A stretch of DNA of 64,000 nucleotides from an uncultured Alphaproteobacteria bacterium (GTDB lineage Bacteria; Pseudomonadota; Alphaproteobacteria; Caulobacterales; Aquidulcibacteraceae), in the NCBI GenBank assembly GCA_902826335.1, contig CADEEL010000001.1:80445-144444 (forward strand). The letters run 5' to 3'. Made by a program: the position numbers and the translations under genes. Each line of letters opens with the position of its first letter. Within the stretch, counting starts at the first letter, position 1. The notes under the pieces are model-generated. The model had not been told where the DNA came from. It saw only the letters and a list, made by a program, of their open reading frames with translations, and did no database searches. Below, in pieces: positions 46,930-55,386 of this stretch.

Positions 46930-47406
46930 ATGCGTACGAACGTCACACGTTCGGCCAAGCCGGCTGACGTGACCCATAAATGGATCGTGGTGGATGCGGA
47001 GGGCGCGGTTGTCGGCCGGCTTGCTTCCTTCATCGCGCTGCGCCTGCGCGGCAAGCACCGCGCCGATTTCACACCCCATGTCGATGTCGGCGATCATGTC
47101 GTCGTCATCAATGCGGAGAAGGCGGCCTTCACCGGCAAGAAGCTGACCGACAAGATTTATTACCACCACACCGGCTATCCGGGCGGGATCAAGGAACGCA
47201 CCGCCGGCAAGGTGCTCGCCGGCAAGCATCCCGAGCGCGTTATGGAAAAAGCGGTCGAGCGCATGATGCCGAAGGAAAGTCCGCTCGCGCGCAAGCAATT
47301 GGGCAAGCTCCGCGTCTATAAGGGCGCTGAGCATCCCCACGAGGCGCAGAAGCCGCAAGTGATCGATTTCAAAGGCAAGAACCGCAAGAATTCGAGGATC
47401 GGATGA
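46930..47406 (+). CDS. rplM: 50S ribosomal protein L13
   Basis: A 158-residue large-subunit protein that binds 23S rRNA early in assembly. [67 protein letters not shown] and EHPHEAQKP are diagnostic. Together with rpsI it forms the usual two-gene operon; the stop overlaps the rpsI start (ATGA). Confidence 0.98.
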   Translation: MRTNVTRSAKPADVTHKWIVVDAEGAVVGRLASFIALRLRGKHRADFTPHVDVGDHVVVINAEKAAFTGKKLTDKIYYHHTGYPGGIKERTAGKVLAGKHPERVMEKAVERMMPKESPLARKQLGKLRVYKGAEHPHEAQKPQVIDFKGKNRKNSRIG

Positions 47407-47888
47407 GCGAAGGATTTGAAGCGCTGCGCGACCTCGATGGCGCGCCCCGTCCGCAAGGCCCGCAGATTCAAGCGGTGTTGCGCGAACGGAAAGTTGATCA
47501 GCTGGGCCGCTCTTACGCCACCGGCAAGCGCAAGAACGCCATTGCACGCGTCTGGGTGAAGCCCGGCAAGGGCCAGATCGTGATCAACGGCAAGACGAGC
47601 GACGTGTATTTCGCGCGCCCGGTGCTGCGCATGATGATCAATCAACCGTTCAAGATCACCAATCGCGAAGGCCAGTTCGATGTGATGGTGACGGTGCTCG
47701 GCTCGGGCCTTTCGGGCCAGGCTGGCGCGGTGCGCCACGGCATTTCGAAGGCGCTCTCCGATTACGAGCCGGAGCTGCGCACCACGCTGAAGCATGCCGG
47801 CTTCCTCACGCGCGACAGCCGCGTCGTCGAGCGTAAGAAGTATGGCCGCGCGAAAGCACGCCGCAGCTTCCAGTTCTCGAAGCGCTAA
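47403..47888 (+). CDS. rpsI: 30S ribosomal protein S9
   Basis: A 161-residue small-subunit protein whose C-terminal tail ([13 protein letters not shown]) reaches the P-site t[26 protein letters not shown] and [17 protein letters not shown] are family signatures. The N-terminal 30 residues before the core are an extension seen in many alphaproteobacterial S9 proteins. A terminator follows 26 bases after the stop. Confidence 0.98.
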   Translation: MSEGFEALRDLDGAPRPQGPQIQAVLRERKVDQLGRSYATGKRKNAIARVWVKPGKGQIVINGKTSDVYFARPVLRMMINQPFKITNREGQFDVMVTVLGSGLSGQAGAVRHGISKALSDYEPELRTTLKHAGFLTRDSRVVERKKYGRAKARRSFQFSKR

Positions 47889-47913
47889 TCGGATCTTCCT
47901 TTCGTGGAATGGG

Positions 47914-47948
47914 ACGGGCGCTTCGGCAACGGAGCGCCCGTTTTGTTT
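47914..47948 (+). terminator. Intrinsic terminator after rpsI
   Basis: ACGGGCGCT (47914-47922) pairs with AGCGCCCGT (47933-47941) around a 10-base loop and is followed by TTTGTTT. Confidence 0.9.
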
Positions 47949-47961
47949 GTGGAGTTGATCC

Positions 47962-48264
47962 GTGGCGGAAAGTGAAGCCTGGCCAGAGAATTGGCGCGCC
48001 GTGACGCTTGAAGAACAGGCGGGGCTGGCGCGCGCGCTCGCCAAGGAATTGCCGCCGGGCCATCGCCTCGAAGGCGTTTCCGCGATCGCCATCGCGCGCC
48101 GCGAGGATCAGGACGATGTGCTCTTTCGCTTGAGCGATGGGCGTTTCGCCAGCGTACATTTGACGTGGACGACCAATGTTTTGCCGTTTCCGTTCGTGGA
48201 GATGTTCACAAGCCTCGGTGCCTGGCGGCTCTCCGTGCTCGAAGAGGAAGAAGACGACGCATGA
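47962..48264 (+). CDS. Hypothetical protein
   Basis: A 100-residue acidic protein starting at a GTG (47962) with a GGAG upstream. It contains [24 protein letters not shown] and [17 protein letters not shown], and ends in a run of Glu/Asp. There is no signal peptide or membrane segment. I do not recognise the family. Its stop overlaps the argC start in an ATGA, so it is probably co-expressed with argC. Confidence 0.7.
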   Translation: MAESEAWPENWRAVTLEEQAGLARALAKELPPGHRLEGVSAIAIARREDQDDVLFRLSDGRFASVHLTWTTNVLPFPFVEMFTSLGAWRLSVLEEEEDDA

Positions 48265-49202
48265 AGCCGACGGTGTTCATTGACGGCGAGGCGGGCACGA
48301 CGGGCTTGCAAATCCGCGCGCGCCTGGAGACGCGGCGTGATCTTTCCTTGCTGTCGATCGATCCCGCGCGGCGGAAGGATGAAGCGGCGCGGCGTGAGCT
48401 TCTAAACAGCGCCGACGCTGTGATCCTGTGCCTGCCGGACGAGGCGGCTAAGGAAGCCGTCGCGCTGATCGACAATCCCGCTGTGCGCGTGATCGACGCC
48501 TCCACCGCGCATCGCGTAGCCCCGGGCTGGGCCTATGGCTTTCCCGAACTGGCGAAGGATCAGCGCGCCAAGATCGCGGCCTCAAGACGTGTGTCAAACC
48601 CCGGTTGTTATCCGACAGGCTTCATCGCCTTGGTGAGGCCGCTCCTGGATGCGGGGCTCGCGCCGCGCGGCTGGCAATTCTTCTGCAACGCCGTCAGCGG
48701 TTATTCCGGCGGCGGCAAGGCGATGATCGCCGAATTCGAGGACGAAGCCTCGCCAGCGTTCACGCGCGCGCCCTATCGCATTTACGCCATGGCGCAGAAA
48801 CACAAGCACGTGCCCGAGATGCAGATGCACGCGGGCTTGGCGCGACCGCCGATTTTCGCACCGAGCGTGGGGCGCTACTATAAGGGCATGATCGTGGAAG
48901 TTCCGTTGGCGCTACTGGCGCTGCCGAATCCGCCGACCCTAAAACAAATCCACGCCGCGTTAACGGACGCCTATGCAGGTGAACGCTTTGTCGCCGTCGC
49001 TTCCCTTGACGAAGCGAATACGCTGAAGACGCTCGATCCCGAGGGCTTGAACGGCACGAACAAGTTGAAGCTCTTCGTGTTTGGCCATGACGGCGAAGCG
49101 CGCCTCGTCGCGCTCTTGGACAATCTCGGCAAAGGCGCCGCGGGCGCAGCGGTGCAGAATTTGAATGTGATGCTGGGCTTGGACGAAGCGGCCGGCCTTT
49201 AG
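48261..49202 (+). CDS. argC: N-acetyl-gamma-glutamyl-phosphate reductase (type 2)
   Basis: A 313-residue NADPH enzyme making N-acetylglutamate semialdehyde in arginine synthesis. The short N terminus [18 protein letters not shown] and overall length mark the shorter type-2 ArgC. The catalytic Cys116 is in [11 protein letters not shown], and [15 protein letters not shown] follows. The start at 48261 overlaps the upstream hypothetical gene. Confidence 0.94.
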   Translation: MKPTVFIDGEAGTTGLQIRARLETRRDLSLLSIDPARRKDEAARRELLNSADAVILCLPDEAAKEAVALIDNPAVRVIDASTAHRVAPGWAYGFPELAKDQRAKIAASRRVSNPGCYPTGFIALVRPLLDAGLAPRGWQFFCNAVSGYSGGGKAMIAEFEDEASPAFTRAPYRIYAMAQKHKHVPEMQMHAGLARPPIFAPSVGRYYKGMIVEVPLALLALPNPPTLKQIHAALTDAYAGERFVAVASLDEANTLKTLDPEGLNGTNKLKLFVFGHDGEARLVALLDNLGKGAAGAAVQNLNVMLGLDEAAGL

Positions 49203-49256
49203 CTTGAGTGCGCCTTGGAGCATCATCCGTTCAGATTGAATCGCCTCATCACCCAT

Positions 49257-49400
49257 CCCCGGATTGCGCGTGAGCGCAAGTCCGGGGGCCAAGATCACAA
49301 ACGTTTGCGTTCATGGGCCCCGGGCTCGTTGCGGAGTTTATCCTCGGGCCGGCCTACGGCCGGACCCGGGGGCAACGCCCCGGGGATCGGTGGTGTTTCT
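49257..49400. repeat. Palindromic repeat cluster between argC and phaC
   Basis: Unit 1: CCCCGGA (49257-49263) with TCCGGGG (49281-49287), inner TTGCGC/GCGCAA and one unpaired G. Unit 2: CCCCGGG (49318-49324) with CCCGGGG (49379-49385), inner GTTGC/GCAAC, and a nested CCGGCC-TAC-GGCCGG hairpin. The 217-base gap between the convergent genes holds nothing else I can see. It may also act as a terminator. Confidence 0.75.
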
Positions 49401-49419
49401 ACCCGATCGGAACAAAACT

Positions 49420-51363
49420 CTAGCCTGAGCGAACTTTTACATATTCGCCCGGCGCATCGCCCAGCGCGGGCAGATCGCCATCGCCTGGCGTGCGCGCGGC
49501 GATTTGCTGGCCGCTGATCCGCGCCAGCCATGCATGCCAATGCGGCCACCAGGAGCCTGGATGTTCAACCGCTCCGGCCTGCCAATCCTCTAACGTCTCC
49601 GGCAGTTTGTCGTTGGTCCAATGCTGGTATTTGTTGGCCGCCGGCGGATTGATCACGCCGGCGATGTGGCCCGAGCCCGCCATCATATAGGTGACAGGCC
49701 CGCCGAAGAGCTGCGCCGTGCGATAGACGCTGGGCGCGGGCGCAATGTGATCTTCCTTCGAGCATTGCATGTAGATCGGGATGTTCACCTTGCCGAGGCG
49801 AATGGGTTCGCCCAGCAGCGTCATCTCGTTCTTGGCCATGGCGTTGTCGTGGTAGAAACGTTGCAGATAGAACATGTGTAGAGCGCGCGGCATGCGTGTT
49901 TGATCGGTGTTCCAATAGAGCAGATCGAAGGGCGGGGGCTTGTTGCCGAGATAGTAATTGTCGACGATGTAATTCCAGATGAGATCGTTGGCGCGCAGCG
50001 AATTAAATGTATCGGCCATCGCCTGCGCGTCGAGCAGGCCGCCTTTTTGTTCGATGCGCTCGGCGAGATAATCAAGCCCCGCCTTGTCGATGAACACTTT
50101 GAGTTCGCCGGCGAGCTCGAAATCGGACTGCGAGGCGAAGAACGTCGCGCTTTGAACGCGGCGATCGCCTTTGGCGGCCATGTAGCCCAAGCACGCGGCG
50201 AGCAGCGTGCCGCCGATGCAATAGCCCACGGCGTTGACGCGGTCCGCCCCGCTGGCGGCGAGCGCGGCGTCAAGGCCCGCGAACACCCCGTCCCGCATAT
50301 AATCCTCGAACGTCTTCTCGGCCATGTCCGCATCGGGATTGGCCCAGGAGGCGACAAACACAGTGTGACCCTGGCCGACGAGCCAACGGATGAAGGAATT
50401 TTTCGCCTGCAGATCGAGAATGTAGAATTTATTGATCCAGGGCGGGAAGATCAGCAGCGGAACTTCGAACACGGTGTCCGTCGTGGGCGTATATTGCAGA
50501 AGTTCAATCAGCTCATTGCGGAAGATGACCTTGCCCGGGCTCGTCGCGATGTTCTCGCCGAGCCTGAAGGCGCTCATATCGGTCTGCGTGATGGCGAGCG
50601 CACCCCCGCCGCGTTCGAGGTCGTCGGCGAAATTCTCCATGCCTTTGCGCAGGCTTTCTCCGCGCGTGGCCAGCAGGGCCTTGAGCGCGGCCGGATTGGT
50701 GAACAGGAAATTGGAGGGTGAGGCCGCGTCCATCGCCTGCTTGATGAAGAAGGACGCCTTGCGCTTGGTTTGATCGTCGAGGCCTTCAGTGCGCTCGATG
50801 AGATCGGTCATGAAATCGGCGGTGGCGAGGTAGGTGTCGCGCATTAGCGCGAAGGCGGGGTTGGCGTTCCACTCGGCGTCCTTGAAGCGCTTGTCGCGTG
50901 GGGCCTCGCCCGGCGCACCGGTCATGAGCGTCAGTGCGTTCTTTTCCCAGATCGCCGCGTAGCGCCGCCAGAGATCGGCGTAGGCGTCGCGGATCGTATC
51001 AGGCTGCGAGGCGAGCTTGGTCCAGAAGCCGGTCATCGCGTCCTGCACGCCGAACGGATCGGGGTTTGCGGGAATATTGGCCCCGGCGCGGGTCTGATTG
51101 AGGAAGGCCGTGGCGAACACATTGTTCGCGCGCGCCATCGCTTCGGCCATGTTGCGCGAAAGCGCGGCCAGGGATTCCGGGGTTTGCGTCGTCATGAGCT
51201 CCGGCAGCGTTGGGGCCGACGCGGCGGCTGGCGGCGCGGACGGCGGCGACGGTGCTGGAATAGGGGGCGGCGCCGGCGGGTGGGCGCGCTTCGCCGCCGT
51301 TTTGGCCGCGGCGCGCTTGCGCTTTCGCGGCGCGGGGGCCGGCGGGGGTTCGTTCTGCGGCAT
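49420..51363 (-). CDS. phaC: Class I poly(3-hydroxyalkanoate) synthase
   Basis: A 647-residue PHA/PHB synthase that polymerises hydroxyacyl-CoA into storage granules. After a low-complexity Pro/Ala/Lys-rich N terminus (residues 1-55), the PhaC N domain and alpha/beta-hydrolase core follow. The lipase-like box is VGYCIGGTLL (Cys382), with Asp538 (SKEDHIAP) and His566 (GSGHIAGV) completing the triad, and FPPWINKFYILDL is typical of class I. No phaA, phaB, phaR or phasin gene is adjacent. The extended N terminus is longer than usual. Confidence 0.95.
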   Translation of the reverse strand: MPQNEPPPAPAPRKRKRAAAKTAAKRAHPPAPPPIPAPSPPSAPPAAASAPTLPELMTTQTPESLAALSRNMAEAMARANNVFATAFLNQTRAGANIPANPDPFGVQDAMTGFWTKLASQPDTIRDAYADLWRRYAAIWEKNALTLMTGAPGEAPRDKRFKDAEWNANPAFALMRDTYLATADFMTDLIERTEGLDDQTKRKASFFIKQAMDAASPSNFLFTNPAALKALLATRGESLRKGMENFADDLERGGGALAITQTDMSAFRLGENIATSPGKVIFRNELIELLQYTPTTDTVFEVPLLIFPPWINKFYILDLQAKNSFIRWLVGQGHTVFVASWANPDADMAEKTFEDYMRDGVFAGLDAALAASGADRVNAVGYCIGGTLLAACLGYMAAKGDRRVQSATFFASQSDFELAGELKVFIDKAGLDYLAERIEQKGGLLDAQAMADTFNSLRANDLIWNYIVDNYYLGNKPPPFDLLYWNTDQTRMPRALHMFYLQRFYHDNAMAKNEMTLLGEPIRLGKVNIPIYMQCSKEDHIAPAPSVYRTAQLFGGPVTYMMAGSGHIAGVINPPAANKYQHWTNDKLPETLEDWQAGAVEHPGSWWPHWHAWLARISGQQIAARTPGDGDLPALGDAPGEYVKVRSG

Positions 51364-51467
51364 CAGCGCCCCATCCCTGTTGGTATTAGCGTCGGGCTTG
51401 AGTCTGATGGTGGCATAAGGGGTCGCGCTGGTATAGGACAGCCTAGAGACGCCGTTTGGAGGCCCCC

Positions 51468-51818
51468 GTGGCGCATCGCGTTCTGCTGTTCCTCGCGCCC
51501 GCCGCCGCCGCGGCTTTGACGGCGTGCGCCGGCGCGGAGACCTCGAATCGGCCCTTGCCGGCCTGGTTCGTTGAGCGCCAGGCGGAACTGAACAGCGAAG
51601 GCTATCCGGACCTCGCCAACGTGCCCGATCGCATCGACGCCAACACCCGCCAGCCCTATTGGGACGGGGTGACCGCCGAGCTTGACGCCGCCGCCGCCGC
51701 GATGCGCGCCAATCCGCGCAGCGGCGCGCCCGCCGATGCGGCTGCGCAGGCCGCGGAAGCCGAAACGTTTGACGCCGAGGCGCGTCAGGCGCTCGAAGCG
51801 ACCCGCAGCCAGCACTGA
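51468..51818 (+). CDS. Small putative lipoprotein
   Basis: A 116-residue protein starting at GTG (51468), with GGAGG five bases upstream. The hydrophobic start VLLFLAPAAAAALTAC ends in a good lipobox. The mature part has RPLPAWFVERQAELNSEGYPDLANVPDR and an Ala/Glu-rich helical tail. I do not recognise its function. It is divergent from phaC. Confidence 0.72.
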   Translation: MAHRVLLFLAPAAAAALTACAGAETSNRPLPAWFVERQAELNSEGYPDLANVPDRIDANTRQPYWDGVTAELDAAAAAMRANPRSGAPADAAAQAAEAETFDAEARQALEATRSQH

Positions 51819-51844
51819 TCCCGTTTCGCGTCTTACCTCAGTCG

Positions 51845-53044
51845 ATGCCCGAAGAATTTTACAAAACACGCCGCCTGCCGCCTTACGTTTTTGAAGAGGT
51901 GAATAAGGTCAAGGCGCGCCTGCGCGCCAAGGGCGTCGACATCATCGATTTCGGCATGGGCAATCCCGATCTGCCCGTCCCGGCCCACATCATCGATAAA
52001 TTGGTGGAGACGGCGAAAAAGCCGCGCACCAATCGCTATTCGGCTTCGCGCGGCATAACCGGCCTCAGAAAGGCGATGGCCGGCTATTATGATCGGCGCT
52101 TCGGCGTGAAGCTCAATCCAGATACGCAAGTGGTCGCCACGCTCGGCTCCAAGGAAGGGTTCGCCAATCTCGCCCAGGCGATGACGGCGCCAGGCGATGT
52201 GATCGTCGCGCCGAATCCGTCCTATCCCATTCACGCCTTCGGCTTCATCATGGCGGGCGGCGTCATTCGCCATATCGAGGCGCATTCGCCCGAACAATAC
52301 CTCAGCGGCCTGGGCCGCGCAGTGCGCCATTCGGTGCCGCCGCCGATCGCCATGATCTTGTGTTATCCGGCCAATCCCACCGCGCAGACGGCGAGCCTCG
52401 ACGTTTACAAGGACGCCATCGCTTTCGCCAAGAAGCACGACATGTTCGTGCTTTCCGACATGGCCTATTCGGAGGTGTATTTCGATGACGCCGATCCCCC
52501 GCCTTCGGCGCTGCAGGTGCCTGGCGCGACGGATGTGTGCGTGGAGGTGAACACACTCTCAAAAACCTATTCCATGGCGGGGTTTCGCGTTGGGTTCGCC
52601 CTCGGTAATGAGCGGCTGATCGCGGCGTTGGCGCGGGTGAAATCCTATCTCGATTACGGCGCCTATACGCCGATCCAGGTCGCGGCGGCAGCCGCTCTGA
52701 ATGGCCCGCAAGAATGCGTCGCGGAAATGCGCGCCACCTACAAGCACCGGCGAGACGTGCTCGTTGAAACGTTCACCAAGGCCGGCTGGGCCATTCCCGC
52801 GCCGAAGGCTTCGATGTTCTGCTGGGCGCCGCTGCCGGCGCAGTTCCAGCATCTTGGATCGGTCGAGTTTTCCAAGCGCTTGATGGAGCACGCCGAGATC
52901 GCGGTCGCGCCCGGCGCGGGCTTTGGTGAATATGGAGATAGTTTCATTCGGATCGGTCTCGTCGAAAATGAGCAGCGCATACGCCAGGCCGCGCGCAATC
53001 TGAAAAAATTCCTCGCCAGCAATTTCGCCGTCGCGACGGTTTGA
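51845..53044 (+). CDS. Class I/II aminotransferase (AlaC/DapL-like)
   Basis: A 399-residue PLP aminotransferase. GMGNPDLPVPAHIID, NRYSASRGITGLRKAMAGYY, PNPSYPIHAF, CYPANPTAQTA, LSDMAYSEVYFDD and the PLP lysine motif NTLSKTYSMAGFRVGF are present. Close relatives are annotated as LL-diaminopimelate aminotransferase or as the alanine transaminase AlaC. Its constant neighbour, homoserine dehydrogenase, and this sequence style favour AlaC. It ends just before hom (11-base gap to the chosen start). Confidence 0.88.
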   Translation: MPEEFYKTRRLPPYVFEEVNKVKARLRAKGVDIIDFGMGNPDLPVPAHIIDKLVETAKKPRTNRYSASRGITGLRKAMAGYYDRRFGVKLNPDTQVVATLGSKEGFANLAQAMTAPGDVIVAPNPSYPIHAFGFIMAGGVIRHIEAHSPEQYLSGLGRAVRHSVPPPIAMILCYPANPTAQTASLDVYKDAIAFAKKHDMFVLSDMAYSEVYFDDADPPPSALQVPGATDVCVEVNTLSKTYSMAGFRVGFALGNERLIAALARVKSYLDYGAYTPIQVAAAAALNGPQECVAEMRATYKHRRDVLVETFTKAGWAIPAPKASMFCWAPLPAQFQHLGSVEFSKRLMEHAEIAVAPGAGFGEYGDSFIRIGLVENEQRIRQAARNLKKFLASNFAVATV

Positions 53045-53055
53045 GGGGGCGGGTG

Positions 53056-54342
53056 ATGCGCATTGGATTGGCGGGCCTCGGCACGGTCGGCGGCGGTCTG
53101 CTGCAGCTCATGGAATCTGGCCGCCTCGGCGGCGGGGCGTTGCGCGTCGCCGCCGTCAGCGCCCGCAACCGGGCGCGCGAACGCGGCGTCGATATGTCGG
53201 CGTTCCGCTGGTTTGATGATCCAGTTGAACTCGCGGCCGATCCCGAGATCGATGTGCTTGTCGAGCTGATCGGCGGCTCGGATGGGCCCGCGAAGAAGGC
53301 CGTCGAAGTGGCGCTGGCGCGCGGCGCCCACGTCGTCACGGCGAATAAGGCTTTGATTGCGGTGCATGGCGCGGAGCTGGCCGCGCTCAGCGAAAAGCAC
53401 GGCGGCAAGCTTTTATTCGAGGCGGCGGTGGGCGGGGGCGTGCCGATCGTCAAGGCGCTGCGCGAAAGCCTCGCGGGCGCGCGCGTCATGTCGGTGTCGG
53501 GCATCTTGAACGGCACATGCAATTATCTGCTGACGGAGATGGAATCGTCCGGCCGCTCGTACGCGGACGTATTGGCCGATGCTCAACGCCTCGGCTACGC
53601 GGAGGCCGATCCGGTTATGGATGTCGGCGGGTTCGACGCGGCGCACAAGATCACCATCCTGGCCGCCATCGCCTTCGCCACGCAGCCGGATTTCGCGCAT
53701 TGCGCCATTGAGGGCGTCGACGCCGTAACGCTCACCGACATCCGCATGGCCGGAAAGCTCGGCTATCGCATTAAGCTGATCGCCAAGGCCGAACGCATCG
53801 ACGACGCCGTTGCGCTCCATGTGCGGCCTACATTATTGGCGTTCGATCACCCTCTTGCGAGCGTGGGCGGGGCGCTCAACGCGGCGGTGGTTGAAGCAGA
53901 GCCGGTTGGCCGGCTCACCTTCATAGGCAAGGGCGCGGGCGCCGGGCCCACGGCATCGGCGGTGGCGGCCGATCTCATCGACCTTCTCGCTGGCCGCGCC
54001 GGGCCTGCCTTCGGCCGACCCTTGGCCGAATTGGCGCCCGTTGCGCGCGCCACGCCGAAGGAGCGTGGCCGCTTTTACATGCGCCTTCTGGTGGCGGACC
54101 GGCCCGGCGTGATCGCGGCCGTTTCCGATCGCCTCGGCCGCGAAGGCATCTCCATCGAGAGCATCTTGCAGATGCCGAGCCGTGACGCCGGGCCGGTTCC
54201 CATTGTATTGACCACCCAGCCGTGTCCGCGCGAAGCGCTTGACGCGGCGGCGCTTCATATTCAACAGCTCGACGCGGTGAGTGAGCCGCCTCGGGTCATG
54301 CCGATTGAGGAAACCGATGCAAGCCCGCGCCTCTGGACCTGA
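53056..54342 (+). CDS. hom: Homoserine dehydrogenase
   Basis: A 428-residue enzyme reducing aspartate semialdehyde to homoserine, leading to threonine and methionine. GLAGLGTVGGGLLQLM binds NAD(P); VVTANKALIAVHG, GGGVPIVKALRESLAGARV and GILNGTCNYLLTEM are catalytic-domain motifs, and a C-terminal ACT domain (LLVADRPGVIAAVSDRLG) suggests threonine feedback. The ATG at 53056 follows GAGGGGGCGG; a TTG five codons upstream is possible. Its 3' end overlaps glpX by 26 bases. Confidence 0.94.
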   Translation: MRIGLAGLGTVGGGLLQLMESGRLGGGALRVAAVSARNRARERGVDMSAFRWFDDPVELAADPEIDVLVELIGGSDGPAKKAVEVALARGAHVVTANKALIAVHGAELAALSEKHGGKLLFEAAVGGGVPIVKALRESLAGARVMSVSGILNGTCNYLLTEMESSGRSYADVLADAQRLGYAEADPVMDVGGFDAAHKITILAAIAFATQPDFAHCAIEGVDAVTLTDIRMAGKLGYRIKLIAKAERIDDAVALHVRPTLLAFDHPLASVGGALNAAVVEAEPVGRLTFIGKGAGAGPTASAVAADLIDLLAGRAGPAFGRPLAELAPVARATPKERGRFYMRLLVADRPGVIAAVSDRLGREGISIESILQMPSRDAGPVPIVLTTQPCPREALDAAALHIQQLDAVSEPPRVMPIEETDASPRLWT

Positions 54343-55312
54343 ACTCAAAATCGTATCGACGCCGATCGTGCTGACCGATGAACTCGCCTTTTGCGCGGCG
54401 CGCGCTGTCGTCGCCACCGCCATAGCGGCCGCAAGGCTTGCGGGGCGCGGCGATGAGAAGGCCGCGGATCAAGCCGCCGTCGATGCACTGCGCAACGCGC
54501 TCAACGCCATGCCGATCCAGGGCCGCATCGTGATCGGCGAAGGCGAGCGGGACGAAGCGCCCATGCTGTATTGCGGCGAGACCGTCGGAACCGGCGAAGG
54601 GCCGGAAATCGATATCGCGCTCGACCCGCTTGAGGGCACAACGCTGACGGCGAAGGCCATGGCCAACGCCATCGCCGTCATGGCGTTCGCGCCGCGTGGT
54701 GGGCTGCTGCACGCGCCCGACACCTACATGGACAAAATCGCCATCGGCCCGGGCTTCGATGCGGATGTGATCGATCTCGATGCACCGATCGCCGAGAATG
54801 TGCATTCGCTCGCCAAGGCGAAGGGCGAAAGCGTGCACGAAATCGGCGTGTGCGTGCTGGATCGCCCGCGCCATGCGGAGATCATCGATTCCCTGCGCGC
54901 CATCGGCGCGCGCATCCATCTGATTTCGGACGGCGATGTGTGCGGCGTCATCAACACGACGAACCTCGATACCGGGATCGACATGTATGTCGGCCAGGGC
55001 GGGGCGCCGGAAGGGGTGCTGGCGGCCGCGGCGCTCAAATGCGTCGGCGGCCAGTTTCAGGGCCGGCTCGTGTTTCGCAATGAGGATGAACGACGCCGCG
55101 CCGATCATGTCGGCATCACCGATTTGAAGCGCAAATATCTGCTCGACGATCTCGTCTGCAAAGATGCGATTTTTGTGGCCACGGGCGTCACCAGCGGCTC
55201 AATGCTGCAGGGCGTGCGCGCGGCCGGCGGCTATAGCCACACCCACACGCTGATCATGAATTCCGCGACACGCAACATCTGCGATCTGCGCATGAAAACG
55301 CCGGCGGCGTGA
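54317..55312 (+). CDS. glpX: Class II fructose-1,6-bisphosphatase
   Basis: A 331-residue GlpX-type phosphatase for gluconeogenesis. RIVIGEGERDEAPMLYCGE, IDIALDPLEGTTLTAKAMANAIAVMAF and YVGQGGAPEGVLAAAALKCVGG are the metal and sugar-phosphate motifs. The start at 54317 lies inside the end of hom, in another frame. The hom-glpX-recJ order is common in alphaproteobacteria. Confidence 0.95.
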   Translation: MQARASGPELKIVSTPIVLTDELAFCAARAVVATAIAAARLAGRGDEKAADQAAVDALRNALNAMPIQGRIVIGEGERDEAPMLYCGETVGTGEGPEIDIALDPLEGTTLTAKAMANAIAVMAFAPRGGLLHAPDTYMDKIAIGPGFDADVIDLDAPIAENVHSLAKAKGESVHEIGVCVLDRPRHAEIIDSLRAIGARIHLISDGDVCGVINTTNLDTGIDMYVGQGGAPEGVLAAAALKCVGGQFQGRLVFRNEDERRRADHVGITDLKRKYLLDDLVCKDAIFVATGVTSGSMLQGVRAAGGYSHTHTLIMNSATRNICDLRMKTPAA

Positions 55313-55318
55313 CGAAAA

Positions 55319-55342
55319 GACCTCGCTGAGCTTGTCGAGGTC
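55319..55342. repeat. Short hairpin between glpX and recJ
   Basis: GACCTCG (55319-55325) pairs with CGAGGTC (55336-55342) around CTGAGCTTGT. The sequence resembles the widespread intergenic repeat containing CGACAAGCTCAG. There is no T-run, so a terminator role is weak. Confidence 0.6.
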
Positions 55343-55386
55343 CGAAGAATGCGCGTGGCGCGCCCGAATCGTCTAACGTCGCCGAA

